Shown: positions 25,751 through 37,790 of the stretch, in pieces | Layout of the letters: every line of letters begins with the position of its first letter | Position numbering within the stretch: position 1 is the stretch's first letter | NCBI GenBank assembly: GCA_024811115.1 | Contig: JAKOGH010000002.1 | Span: 124,001-188,000 of the forward strand | Direction of reading: 5' to 3' | Length of the DNA stretch: 64,000 nucleotides | Origin: Terana coerulea | Lineage: Eukaryota > Basidiomycota > Agaricomycetes > Polyporales > Phanerochaetaceae | The notes under the pieces: model-generated | Told to the model about the DNA's origin: nothing | The model's database searches: none | The model's input: the letters and a program-made list of their open reading frames with translations, nothing else | Position numbers and translations under genes: made by a program

Positions 25751-28072
25751 TCACATCTTCGCCTTGGGGTCCCTCAGCTGGGCATGTACCATGCTCTCAT
25801 CTGTTCGCACAGCTATAAGTATCGGTCCTGTTCCGTTTTGAAAGATATGTCACTCACAGTTGCCAAAGAACAGCCTGTCATCCGGGACCGACACGATATG
25901 GTGAGTCAGGGATGACGCATCAACCATATCCCGCACAACATCCTTCATCGTCGGCGCGCCGAGTAGGCGCATGTTCATCTCGAACTCGTCCTAGGAAGAG
26001 ATCAGCGCTCCGTTATTAAACATCAGCGTTGAAGAATGCCATACGTGAAGAATCTGTAAGGCCTTGTCCACGCCCTCGACGCCGTACGTCGAAAACGCAT
26101 ACAGGAAGGGCCGACCAATACCCACTATAACACCGAACGACCAATCAGTAAACATCGAACTCTCATGCACATTAACGTACCCGCCGTCGCACCCAATGCG
26201 ACTGCCTTGAGCACGTCTGTGGCCCGACGCACGCCGCCATCGACGAACAGCTGGAACTTCTCGTTCGGGAACTTCAAGCTGCGCTTCTCGCCCAGCTTCT
26301 CGACCACCTCGACAAGCACCTCGATGCCTGAACGGGCGAAGTCAAGCTGACGGCCGCCGTGGTTTGAGAGAACGACACCGGCTAGGCCTTCGTCGTACGC
26401 CCGGAGAGCGTCTTCCCAACATTGAACGCCCTTCAGGATCAGCGGCATCTTCGTGCTTTGCTTGAAGAATGGTATGTCTTCCCAGCATAGTCCTGGATCG
26501 ATGAAAGACTAGGAACATCCCTTAGAATATCCTACAGCAATGGGAAGGACGATATACATACACTGATAGCTCTTGCAGCACCTTGTGTACGGTCGACCTT
26601 GGTGTCATTCCGGTCCATTTCGTCGGGTTCCTCCGCCTCGAACTTTTGGCGCATATCCTGAAATAATGCATTGAGCCGTGAAGTAGTTGGCTTTGCCTCA
26701 CAACCCACGGACCTTCTCGCGACGACCAAGCTGAGGGGCATCCACAGTTATGAAGAGACCCTTGATACCCCGCTTCTCAGCATGTTGGATGAATTTCTTA
26801 GTAATCTCGCGGTCTTTGTTCGACATAGCTGAAGCATGTAGTCATCAGATGTAGTTTTTGATGTCCATACGGAGAGACTCACAGCTGAAGGAACTGGTGT
26901 TGGTTGGGCTGGGCTGCGTCAATGATTTCATCGAAAGAACATGATGCAAGGGTTGGAATCTATCGCAGTCACGCACACCAGACGCATCAGACAACTAACC
27001 AGCTTGGAAAACAAACAAGGCCGCAGACCATTTGTATCACGCCGTGCTTTGCGGCCGCTCTGGTCAGGTTGAGTTCGCCGTCAGGATGACCAAGCTTGCC
27101 AAGTGCTGTAGCAGTCTACAGAGAGATTACTCAGGGTGAGGCGTTAGCGGTTGGCGTAAAGGCTCACAATGTAGATAGGCATGCTCGACGGGAGGCCAAG
27201 AATCTTCGTCGACCAGTCCACCTTGGTGACATTGCGAAGGATTCTGGGACGGAACCATATCCTGTATGCGTCGGCAGCTGTTAGTAACCACACCTGACGG
27301 TCTGCATGTATGAACCTACCGGTGGTACGCGGCGTGATTCTCGCGAATCGTAATTTCATCGTCGGCAGCTGAGCTATAGTACGCCCAGGCCTTCTCGTTC
27401 ATGACCTGCCTTGCGATGGCCTGAACACGCGCATGTGAGCAGCCGCCCAGTGCGCGAAGAGTGCGTGCGCGCGTACTTCGAAATCGTGCAGGTTCAGAAT
27501 TTCTGAGAGTGCCGGTCTGTTCTGGAAGCGCTCTTGCCGTGCCTTGTCTTCATCTCGGATAGTAACCTCGACTTTCGCGACAGTGTCCAAGTCTACGGAG
27601 CCCAGTCTGGTACAAAGTATGAGTGGGTTAGGCAGAAGTGCGTTTACGTGAAATGGCGTACTGTTTCTCAGGAGGCAAGTTGTTGGTAATGGCGTCCGGC
27701 GGGTGTATAGGGTCATACTCAGCACTTCAGCGATATGTCAAGTCAGACAAATCACTTGCATGCAGGTAAGGACGTACGTTGCATCCTTCCCAGCATATTT
27801 CAGTATAATCTTGGCACCTCCTGTTGTCAACAATCAGCGGGGGAAGCTAAGTTCTATGCCTCCACAAAGCGTACCCGGATGCTCTGGAAATTCGGTCAGA
27901 CACTATAAGCCACAAATGGCATTGACAGAACATACCTGGCAAGAACTCGGTGACGTCGTACACCTTGCCTGAACGCTACTCAGCACAAATATCACTGCCA
28001 ATGCCAGCAGCCACGTACCATGCACAATAATCCAACAGCTCTCCCTCGAGTTATGTTCCGCAACCTCCTGGC
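25751..28072 (-). CDS. Cytochrome b2-like FMN-dependent 2-hydroxyacid (lactate/glyoxylate) dehydrogenase, minus-strand copy
   Basis: About a dozen short exons can be chained from EVAEHNSRESCWIIVHG (near 28070) to a TGA at 25751. The first exons form a cytochrome b5 heme domain (SCWIIVHG, KVYDVTEFLP, then EHPGG across introns, with a second heme His in IHPPDAI). The flavin barrel follows: NEKAWAYYSSAADDEITIRE, WFRPRILRNVTKVDWSTKIL, the active-site SNHGGRQLDFARSG (catalytic His and Arg) and QLFVDGGVRRATDVLKAVAL. The true first exon and ATG were not found. In one exon pair (around 26830) the expected QLYV-NKDRE does not join in frame, a possible one-base error. The predicted C-terminus, HAQLRDPKAKM, ends in AKM, which fits the loose peroxisomal signal. 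It is a paralogue of the gene at 32451 (roughly the same exon order) and lies next to an oxaloacetate hydrolase-like gene. Confidence 0.75.
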
Positions 28073-28770
28073 CTGGTGTACACCTTGCCCGTCATGATCA
28101 CTGCACCAGTCAAAATCAATGTCAAAATGGGTGAGGGGTGAGGCAGGAACCGTGAGCGTCAGAAGCCGAGTGCACACTCAAGCAGCAGTCTAAGAAAAAG
28201 TGTGTATTAATTCAAGGAGGTTGCCGTTGGGATTCCGTCCCGCGGAGGACAGCTGCTCAGGAGGGCGGACGGGCCCCCGGCAGCCGTGCCGTGTGACCCG
28301 CTCGGCCGACGCCGTTTGACAGCGCCGCACGATGATTGGTCGGCATCGGTAGATGCGACGACTTCACTGCGAACGGATACCTTGAAACGGAGTAATGGAC
28401 TCAAGGGGCTGAGTCGTAAGTCGGGTGAGAAAAACGACGGTAAATTCTACAAGAGCTGCTTAAAGTATTCAGCAGAGATCCAAGAAATGATGTGATATCA
28501 GTAGTTACTCACTTCAACTCCCAGCCAACCGACGTTAGTGAACAAGCTTGTGCAGTTCACCGAGAAATTTCGACAACTTTAAGCATCAGGAACCAGTAAG
28601 GTGCGAGGTACGTTGCATAAAGCATAGTGTGATTGTGTCATGATACATAACGGATACATGCGTGTAATGTGTCTAATAATGCATACAAGTGCGGATGAAT
28701 ACTCTATGATGACATGCCCGTCAAGAAACCCATGCAAAGAGACAATGTGAAGCAGCGTCCGCCAGGAGGT
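28073..28770. other. Intergenic, no gene seen
   Basis: Upstream of the minus-strand cytochrome b2 gene, whose missing first exon probably lies in the first 150 bases. A stretch near 28077 repeats the gtacaccttgcc found in the exon at 27958. Nothing else coding was seen. Confidence 0.35.
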
Positions 28771-30154
28771 TTAGACGACCTCGAACGCCTTGCCGCCGGC
28801 CCGCGCATCGAGATTGACGACCTCGTTGAGACCCATTACCTCGAAGAACGCCTTCGGGGTCCATGCCCTGCGCGGAGGAGAAGTCCGTGCCGGTCTTCTT
28901 CAGCGACCGCATCGCAGCGCGGATGCCGTGCACAGCAGCGACGCACGAGACGAGAGAAAGACTGCGAGTGTGCCATGTCAGCCAGCTATGCTGCAGAAGA
29001 GGTGAGAACAGAAGACGTACTGATGATCTTGGCGCCGAAGTCCTCAGCCTCCCTGGCAGGTGAAGGACGGTGTGAGGCCGCCGGAGATGACGTTGACGAG
29101 CACCGGCTTGGGTGCGAGGAGCAGCGACGGTGGACTTCAGGAGCTCCGAGGTCTTCACACCCTCAATGAAGCAGACATCCGCGCCGGCATCGGCAGCGAG
29201 CTTCAAGCGGACGAGGGCCTCGTCCATGCCGAGCACCTGGGCAGAGTCGGTGCGGCCAATGATAACCTATCGCCGACATCATCGTCAGCAACCCAAATTC
29301 TGAACCTTGCAATATGAAGGGAGCGCGGCACTCACGAAGTCTGAGCCTCCCGGAACGGAGTCGCGGGCAATGACCGCGGCGCGGATGCGAGTGATGAACT
29401 CCTCGCGGGAGACGACCTGCTTGCCCATGAGATGGCCGCAGCGCTTGGTCTGGACCTGGTCCTCAATGTGGCAGGCAGCGAGGCCGGCGCGGATGTACTT
29501 TTGCACGGTGCGGCCAACCATGGCGGGACCACCGAAACTATTGTATCAAGTTAATAATGATAGAGGTGCCGCGGGAGGAGAAGACGTACCCAGTGTCGGC
29601 GTCTGCGATGACGGGGACCGTTGGGTCGAGAGATGCGTGCATGGCACCAGCCTCAACAAAGTCGTTCAGGGTGGCGATAGCAAGATCAGGCATGCCAAGG
29701 CGAGAAGCGGTTGTTGCGGCACCGCTGTTGAAGTATTACATTAGCTGGAATTCGCCGATTGGGTGAGAGGATATATGCGCACCTCTGGTACAGGCAAGTG
29801 AAGCCAGCCTCGAGAGCGCAGCGAGCGCTGATGCCGTCGCAGATGCCGGGAGCAACCTACCCAAATGAATGAGACCAGGAGGAAGTCAATATTAATTAAG
29901 TGGTCACTTACAACAATGCCGGGCCTGGCGAGCATTTGGCGCAGGCGGGTGGAGGGGTTCAGGGACAGAGGGCCCTCCAAGAAGTTCTTCGGGTCCAGGC
30001 GGGCGTTGTAGTAAACCTGGGGGCTCCTTGGGGGCTCCTCAGTGGCGGGAGTGACCGCTGTAAGGGCATCGGCGGAGTCGACGAGGGTGGACACCTCAAC
30101 CACGGTGGTGGTGGTGGTGGGCTCAGAAGATCCGAAAAAGTCGAGTCCTGGCAT
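28771..30154 (-). CDS. Isocitrate lyase/PEP mutase superfamily enzyme, oxaloacetate hydrolase-like
   Basis: ATG at 30154 gives MPGLDFFGSSEPTTTTT; the aligned C-terminus ends at TAA 28771. Conserved steps across the exons: RLRQMLARPGIVVAPGICDG, SGAATTASRLGMPDLA, VPVIADADTGFGG (metal-binding Asp pair), the superfamily signature with TKRCGHLMGKQVV (KRCGH), and IIGRTDSAQVLGMDEALVR. This size and pattern fit the fungal group that includes oxaloacetate hydrolase (oxaloacetate to oxalate plus acetate) and dimethylmalate lyases rather than true isocitrate lyase. Substrate cannot be settled by eye. The 3' part is damaged: near 29118, 29051 and 28856 the frame changes by one base, and the splice near 29025 also does not fit, so four breaks lie within 400 bp. 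This may be a decayed gene or poor sequence. Flanked by two cytochrome b2-like genes. Confidence 0.75.
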
Positions 30155-32450
30155 TTTGATCTAAGTGTAAAGTGGTGGGAGGGTCGAAGTGTCTAAGCGA
30201 GGAGGGTCTGGCTGAGGAGAAGGGAGAAGGATGTGAGTGATGAACTGAAGAATATGCGGAGTCCGTACCCTCGTATTTATCCTCTCCACAAGCAGACCAC
30301 GAACCAGATCGGGTCACACGAATAGTAGTTCGCCGTTCGCGCCAGCAGAACATTCCGTGAAAGGATCAGGCAGAGGAAAACTTCGCCGGACGAATCGAGG
30401 CGCGTACGGCGCACTGGGATTGGCTCCGCGAGGGCACTTGCACCGATGCTTGTGAGCGCCTTTCCCAGCCGGGCAGGGAAGGCGCGAGGAAAGGGAGATG
30501 AAGCGGCGTTAGGCTTGGCGCAGAGCTGGGCGTTGCTGCGAAGGTGGGTGAATGTCTGGCTTTCTCGCCCGGAGTCTGGCACAGACGGAGACTTGCACAC
30601 GACCGTGTCCCGCGTTGGCTTGGCATTGCGCTGCGTATGACCGCAGCGGGCCCATCGTTTCCAACTTCGCTGCAAATGCTCTGTTCTGTCTTGGGAAAGA
30701 ACCTGGCTTTACTCTGAACGCCACGAAGTCTTCGTTGCTTCTGCATGTCTTTTGCGGGTGCCCTGGCCTACGAAACAGGGGCGCGGTGGACGCCAGCTGG
30801 CAGAAGGTGGACCTGCCCAACGGGTGAGCGGTCTTAGAGCGGGAGCCGAGTAGCTTGTCTCAGCGCCGACGACGTCGACGAGGGAAGACGGGGAGCCTTA
30901 ATGCATGTGCCACGACATATGATTCTAGACTATTAGCAAGCTCAACGGTAGTGTGCGCCCAGACCATCCCTCGACAGCGGAAGGCGGCAGTTATACCGAG
31001 CAGAGCTTCTCGCATTGAATGGGCAACCTCTAACCGACGATGCCCCACGACGAGTCAGACGACACCGCCAAGCGTCGGACACGGTGTCATGCCCGCCTTG
31101 TAGTCGTTCATCTTTGTCAACATAAACGTCAAGAGAAACGATATAGTACTCACGAGGCGCAGAGAGGGCCGTCTGGGGGCGGTGATGCATATCACCGACG
31201 TGATTCGGACCGTCTCACGGCTCCAGAGCTGATCGAGGAGAGGAAGGACAGCAGCTAAGACTCAGAGGGAAGAATGGGCGGGCATGGATGGGGGCTGTAC
31301 GAACGGTGGACGTGAGCGGGCAAAGTAATATTTCAGGCTCTGCTAGCGTTTGCCTACCTGATGCTGCAGCAGGTCTATCCCCGATTCTCATTCAACAATG
31401 GCAGGCTGAGGCATGAACTCGGCAGCCATTCCGCAGATCCGTACACGTTTTGGTTCACTGAGGAATAGCGTTTGGACGTGCCTCAGGGCAGTCGGCGAGA
31501 AATAACCTCAAGCAGCAGTCCACTGTGGCGCATCAACCCGCCCTTTGCTTGTCTCTCTTTGGCTCTTGACGCATTTGGAAGTTTTTGGATTCTACCTTTG
31601 GGCGCTTCGTGACTTTGTCTTGAACAACAACATTCTTTCTGACCAAGTCCCAGACCAAGCAAAGCAGAAAAACATACGACAAGTCGTTAACATATGGAAT
31701 ACTCCGAAGCCCGGTCATCAAGGCGAAGGTTTGACGTCCATCAGACCGGTGAGCGGGTTGAGGGCGATTCGACACTTCTATCTAGCGCACCCTGCATACT
31801 TACCCTGGCTACAGCAGTGCACCAGTGGCCAGCGATCTTTTATGTCTGAAGGACCAGTACGTAATATTTAGCTTTGTTGCGATACCAAAACACTGACTGG
31901 CTTGCGGCCCGCAGTGCTTTCCCCACAATGCGGCGTTAAAGAGGACTCTGAGCACAACACGCATGGATTCCGCCTTGGAGACTTCACGCGCCGCGGAGTC
32001 GTTGCAGATGTCCGGGTCGTACAATACTGCCTTTAAGGTGCTCCGCTTGATGCCCAGCCTGATGGGCCAGACCCGGTGTGGGTATTCGACTGCGTCGGGA
32101 CATTCAAAGCGAGGCACGCCGTGCGCCCTCGTTCGACGGGTCGCCTCAGCAGTGCGGGGCCCTGGGCTTCCTATCGACATGCACGACGCCCAATCCGGTC
32201 TAACACCGTGATATACGCTTGTCCCCGCTAGCACCGGAGCCCCTTCTGTCGCTTCTGGCCGTCGCGTCGGCGTAGACGCAATCCGCGCATTTCTAACGAC
32301 GCGCATTCGCTCCCTCGGCTTATGCGGTGCCACACCGCACGCGGGCTCCGTACTTTCCGCAACCAAATACTTAAGCATTAATTGGCTTGGCGATACTGGT
32401 CCTCAGCCGCCCCCTCCCCTCACCAACCCACCGACGACCGCACCACGAAA
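30155..32450. other. 2.3-kb intergenic region, no gene seen
   Basis: Lies between the divergently transcribed oxaloacetate hydrolase-like gene and the plus-strand cytochrome b2 gene. The many open frames are short, overlap on both strands and show no domain. At this size it may hide a decayed gene or mobile-element remnant, but I cannot recognise one. Confidence 0.4.
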
Positions 32451-34390
32451 ATGTCCGACATCAAGGTCCTCACTGGCCCCCAGGTCGCCGAACACAGCAG
32501 CAGGGACAGCTGCTGGATTATCGTTCACGGCAAGGTTTATGATGTCACGGACTTCTTGGACGGTAAGTTACGCAACATAGCTCAGACTTCTCCAGGTGTC
32601 TCAGACACTTGCTTGCAGAACACCCTGGTGGCGCCCGCATTATTCTGAAGTATGCCGGCAAGGATGCGACGTAAGTGGAAAAAATAGGTTCACTCGTCCT
32701 TAGCTAATTGTGTCACTTCTCTAGTGAGGCCTACGAGCCCATTCACCCACCAGATGCTATCACCACCAACTTGCCAGTGGACAAGCAGTGAGTTCAATGC
32801 AGTGCTTCACTTGCGCTATGGAAACTTACGAGGTCTGGCTAGTCTTGGTGTCATCGATGCTAGCACCGTCGCCAAGGTCATCAAGGAGGTCACTGAGGAA
32901 GAGAAGGCGCGCCAGGCCGCTCTCGATGCTCGTCCACCACTCGAGAACATTCTCAACATGCATGACTTCGAGGTCAGCATATTAACATAACATAACGATA
33001 TTCGGAAAATGCTTACAAATCTCCCAGGTTGTTGCCAAGGCAGTCATCCCCGAGAAGGCGTGGGCATACTACTCGTCCGCATCCGACGACGAAATCACCA
33101 TCCGCGAGAACCGCTCCGCATTCCAACGTGTTTGGTTCCGTCCACGCATTCTTCGCGATGTCTCCACTGTCGACTGGTCTACCGCCATTCTCGGTCAAAA
33201 ATCCTCCCTCCCCTCTACATTGTGAGTTGATCGCTTCGCCTCGTGGCAACCCTTGCTAAGACGTGGCCCAGTCTGCCACCGCTCTCGGCAAGCTCGGCCA
33301 TCCCGAGGGTGAGCTTACCTTGACGCGTGCTGCCGCCAACCACGGCGTCATCCAAATGGTGCGTTGAAGTGTCCGTTGTGCTGTTGATGCCTGCTCATCT
33401 CCAACTCTCCCAGATTGCCACCCTCGCCTCCTGCTCCTTCGACGAGATCATCGACGCGAAGGCGAACGACCAAACCTTCTTCGTCCAGCTCTACGTCAAC
33501 CGCGACCGTGAGATCACCAGGAAGTACGTCCAGCACGCCGAGGCCCGCGGCGTCAAGGGCCTCTTCATCACCGTCGATGCCCCACAACTCGGTCGCCGTG
33601 AGAAGGACATGCGCATGAAGCAGGTGGACGACTCTGCGGGTGCTGAGGTGCAGAAGGACCAGAAGGACGTCAAGAAGGATCAGGGTGTCGCCCGTGCCAT
33701 CAGCGTAAGTCCTCCTGTCCCCGTCCATAGCTTCCGGAGTGCTGACACTGGAGCAGTCCTTCATCGACCCCAGCCTGTCGTGGAAAGACATCCCGTGGTT
33801 CCGTAGCATCACGAAGATGCCGATCATCCTGAAGGGCATCGCCACCGCCGAGGACGCCATCCTCGCGTACGAGTCGGGCGTGCAGGGCATCGTGCTCTCG
33901 AACCACGGCGGCCGGCAGCTCGACACCGCGCGTTCGGGGCTCGAGGTGCTCGTCGAGGTGACGGCCGCACTGCGCGCGCGCGGGTACTGGCCGGACCCCA
34001 AGTTCGAGATCTTCGTCGACGGCGGCGTGCGCCGCGCATCGGACGTGCTGAAAGCCCTCGCGCTCGGCGCGAAGGCGGTCGGCGTCGGCCGCGCATTCCT
34101 CTACGCGTTCTGCGCGTACGGCCAGCCGGGCGTCGAGCGCGCGATCCAGATCTTCCGCGACGAGTTCGAGATGAACATGCGTCTGCTCGGCGCGCGCACG
34201 ATCGACGACCTCGTGCCGGAGATGGTCGACGCCTCAGCGCTCAACCAGCACATTGTGGCCGTGCCGCAGGACAACTTGTTCCAGCAGACCTGTAAGTTTC
34301 TCTGCTCTGTGGTGACTGAGCAAGGACTGATGAATGCTGGCAGACCAACCGCTTGTGATCACCAAGCTCAGGGAGAGCAGCAAGCTGTAG
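32451..34390 (+). CDS. Cytochrome b2-like FMN-dependent 2-hydroxyacid (lactate/glyoxylate) dehydrogenase with SKL C-terminus
   Basis: ATG at 32451 begins MSDIKVLTGPQVAEHSSRD, without a mitochondrial presequence. Exons in order give the cytochrome b5 domain (SCWIIVHGKVYDVTDFLD, HPGGARIILKYAGKDAT, IHPPDAI) and the FMN barrel (VIPEKAWAYYSSASDDEI, WFRPRILRDVSTVDWSTAIL, GKLGHPEGELTLTRAAA, VKGLFITVDAPQLGRREKDM, SFIDPSLSWKDIPWF, SNHGGRQLDTARSG with the catalytic His/Arg, FEIFVDGGVRRASDVLKALA). The last exon ends RESSKL and TAG at 34390, a classical peroxisomal PTS1. Basidiomycete glyoxylate dehydrogenases of oxalate biosynthesis are flavocytochromes of this architecture, so that is a good alternative to L-lactate dehydrogenase. 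The frame breaks once at the CCCC run 33211-33214, where one more C would restore the expected SSLPLYI. Confidence 0.85.
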
Positions 34391-34598
34391 ATAGATGTAC
34401 GTCTGCCGGGGACATTCGTAGAAACCTTCACAGTCGGAGGTCGCATTGCTTGTATACCTACTGTACCCACCATGTCCTCATGCCCATCATGCTGTATTCT
34501 AGTGTAGCTCATCTTAACAATTTTTCTGCAACTCTCATTACGTCCATGTGTAAAATATACGGTGCAGAGGTACGTGAGTTTCGGACTCGCCATATATT

Positions 34599-35676
34599 TC
34601 AACGCGAGAAATCTTGGGGTATGATCACTACGGCAGCAGCGGCGAGCGAACAACATACGATGGAGATTGTAGACACGATGCTCGAGCTGACGGGCAACAG
34701 CGCCCACACATAGCACATCACGCCCGCCATCGCGAGCACAAAGCCCACGAGCGACAGGCTCATGCACAGCGTGTGGAACGCCTCGAGGAGGTGGGTCGGC
34801 GGCTTGCCGCGACGGAAGGGCCCGACGGCGACCAGCTGCGGATCCGTCGAGAATATCGGCGGGTCGGGGAGCACCTGCTGGGGATGCGGAAGACTGCCCT
34901 GATGCCGAGCTCGGCCTTCTTTCCTCGTGTTTCGCCTCGTGCACGCGGTACCGCACGAGGAAGAAGCCGGCCATGAAGGAGAGGATCGCTGGCGGCGGCG
35001 ATGTTGGGCTCGCTGAGGCAGTATACGAGGAAAACGAACGACGTACCCGCAAAGATGTGGATGACCAGCGAGCTCGAGAGCGCCGCGCATGAGGCTCGGA
35101 GGACGGCTGTTGTGCCTTGTTCTGCGGGGGTTACTAACAAGAGTACCTGGGCTTCGATGGCTGCGAAGAAAGTTGTCTGGGTATAAATATGAGCACCTCA
35201 GAGATCTTGTTAAATGTGCTGCAGTAGACTTGCAATGACTGTGATCAGCTGCAGCCGGTCGTTCCATGACAATATGAGCTCCTTCAAAGCTTTTTTCTTA
35301 GTCTCGGCGTCCTGCCGTGTTTGCTGTTCTTGGGTCCCTGTGGGTGATCAGTAACCCGCTAGCCCATACGATTGCGATGGATAACTTACATTTCCTGCTA
35401 CCGGTGAGCTGCGCGTTGGCCACTGCAGGGCTTAGACTGTACGGAGGAGAATTGGGTTGGGCCCCGGACCCAATCCGAGACAGAGCATCAGGTGTCTCAA
35501 CAAAAGGGCGAGGTACTGCATTTACGTTCGCATGATCCGTATTTATGGGAGGAATAAACTGCGGTTCTGGCATCTTCGGACCAGCAGCTCCAGTCGAACG
35601 TCGCAATAAGAGGCTGTCTTCCCAATCCTATCAGCATATGCCTACGCGAGCAATTCACTGTGCACTCACTGGCCAT
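34599..35676 (-). CDS. Unknown multi-TM protein, tandem copy A (two frame breaks)
   Basis: First exon is only ATG-GCC-A at 35676, spliced to a second exon coding MPEPQFIPPINTDHAN and PRPFVETPDALSRIG. Later exons code a charged stretch followed by membrane segments (SSSLVIHIFAG, LSFMAGFFLVRYRVHEA, SLVGFVLAMAGVMCYVWALL, SIVCCSLAAAAVVIIP). The cytosolic loop has the family motif DPPIFSTDPQLVAVGPFRRG. Stop at 34599. Compared with copy B the frame slips twice in the loop, at TTT 34920-34922 and CCC 34897-34899 (plus strand), each by one missing base. I do not know the family; it looks like an uncharacterised basidiomycete membrane protein with four or five TM helices. Confidence 0.55.
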
Positions 35677-36698
35677 TGTATACAGGGGGAAAGTAGGATT
35701 AAATGACGGTAAGCCCCAGCTGTGGACTATATACCCTTCATCAGGGCGTTTCGAAGTTGATAGATAGGCTCTGCATCACAAACAGCCACAGGACAGATGA
35801 GCTCGTACTTGTCGTCATCCCGCCACAGGCGTGCTTCCGCTGCCACTGGAGTTCCGGGTTGGAATCTGAGTCGAAGCAGAAACTTACGAGCTTGCTCGGA
35901 TATGCCTAGCGCCATCCTCTTGACGGTTGAGGCTAAGTGATAGAAATGCAGTCCACGGCTCCGTATGCACAGCGCCGCCCGAACTAGTCGGAAGAGCTTT
36001 GTGCAGGGAAGACACTGCGGGGTCAGTTTTATAGGTATATGGGCACAATATTTGAATATGGCCACTAAGACGCATGTACACACCGACCGACTACCTTGCC
36101 TCTAGATTCACGATTGAGCGGTCTGGTTAGAGTCCACGTACGCATGTAAGCGTCCAATGACGCTGAGCCAGAGCCAGAGGCGTCATGGTCGACGTGATAC
36201 AACGCGGCTCGCACTGGCAGGTCACGCGCGCCGTACGTAGCCTTAGGAGCATGTTACGGCCGCAGCCAACAATTTTGAGGAGGTTAAGAGACTGCTTTGC
36301 CGCGCACAATTCGCGTATGGGACGTCTGCAAGCGATCTCCTCCAGAGCAAGAACGGAGAAGACGTCGGAAGGAAGGAACTTGCCTGAACGAGACTGGAGC
36401 GGAATCACAATGATGTTACGTAAAATTGGCGCTTATATTGAGCGTCTAATGCTGGCCAGCACGGCGACCGGGCAGATGAGATGCCAGTGGCGGTTTCTGT
36501 GAAGGCAAGGAGAAAGTTCATGGTGCCTGACATGATGCTGCAGTGTAGTCTATGTGGCAGATGGTTTCGAAACTCTAGATGAATTTGTTGGTAAGAGTAT
36601 GAAAATTTTGAATCAAACTAGTACTATTATCGTTGCATGCCACAGGCCAGCCTCCGAGTCCGCAGTGAGAGGACTACATTTGGACTACATAAGTAATA
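35677..36698. other. Spacer between tandem copies A and B
   Basis: The part next to copy A resembles the spacer upstream of copy B (see the array entry), so it probably holds a duplicated promoter. No separate gene is seen. Confidence 0.45.
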
Positions 36699-37790
36699 TT
36701 AATCATGACTTGGAGAGAAAACCGAGAAATTTTGGGGAATGGCTACCACCGCGACAGAAGCAATCAGACAGCAACCAATGGAGATGGTCGAGAAAATGCT
36801 CGAGCTGAGAGGCAGCAGCGACCACACGTAGCACATCACGCCCACCATCGCGAGCATGAAGCCCATGACCGACAGCAGCATGCACAGCGAGTGACACGCC
36901 TCGAGGAGGTGTATCGGCGGCTCGCCGCGGCGGAAGGGCCCGACGGCCTCGAGCTGCGGGTTCGTCGAGAATATCGGCGGGTCGGCGACCGCGGGCGGCG
37001 CCTCCTTGGGACTGTCCTTGATGCCGAGCTCGGCCTTCTTCTCCTGGCGGTTCGCCTCCTGCACGCGGAAGCGCACGAGGAAGAAGCCGGCCATGAAGGA
37101 GAGGATGGCTAGGGGATGCATGCGTCGGGAATGATGCGCTGAAGACATGTATCGGGCTTACGTACCGGCGAAGACGTGGATGACGAGCGAGCTGGAGAGC
37201 GTCGCACACGAGGCTCGCTGGACAGCAGTTGTGCCGTTGTCCGTAGGCGTCACTATTTGCAGCACTTGGGCCTCAATGGCTGCGAAGAAGGTTGTCTAGG
37301 TGCAGGTATGAATGGCCAAGCGACCTGGAAACCCGCTATGGACTTACAATGACGGTGATTAGCTGCAGACGGTCGTTCCATGAGGATATGAGTTCCTTCA
37401 TGGCCTTCTTCTTGGTCTCTGCATCCTGTTTGTTTTGGTCCGCCTGTGTCCCTGCACATGGTAAGCGTATGGCCGATGGACCCGTACTAGAATGATGGCT
37501 GATGAAGCTCACATTTTCTGTTCCCAGTGGGATAAGCAGACAAGTTGTATGGGGAACTATTGGGTGGAATCCCGGTCTCTCTTCGAGACAAGACACCGGG
37601 TGTCTCGACCAAGAAACGAGGCGCCGCAGTTCCGTTCGCATAATCTGTATTTATTGGAGGAACAAACTGCGGTTCTGGCATGTTCACGCCAGCATCCCCG
37701 GTCGAGCGTCGCAGCAGTAATTTGTCTGTTCGGCCATATGTCAGTTCATGTCTAAGTACGCCAACCAAGCACTCTGCACTCACTGGCCAT
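36699..37790 (-). CDS. Unknown multi-TM protein, tandem copy B
   Basis: ATG-GCC-A at 37790 splices to an exon with LLLRRSTGDAGVNMPEPQF and VETPGVLSRRETGIPP. The next exon is charged and Lys-rich (QADQNKQDAETKKKAMKELI, then SSWNDRLQLITVI). Membrane exons follow, ending with AILSFMAGFFLVRFRVQEAN, the loop DPPIFSTNPQLEAVGPFRRG, LLSVMGFMLAMVGVMCYVWS and a last helix before SPSHD and TAA at 36699. No frame break was found, so this is the best template for the family. Function unknown. Confidence 0.65.

Noticed and set aside
34391..34598. Longer C-terminal extension of the plus-strand cytochrome b2 gene up to 34713
   Set aside because: The unspliced frame runs on, but the GTAAGT donor at about 34291 and in-frame last exon ending SKL fit the family better.
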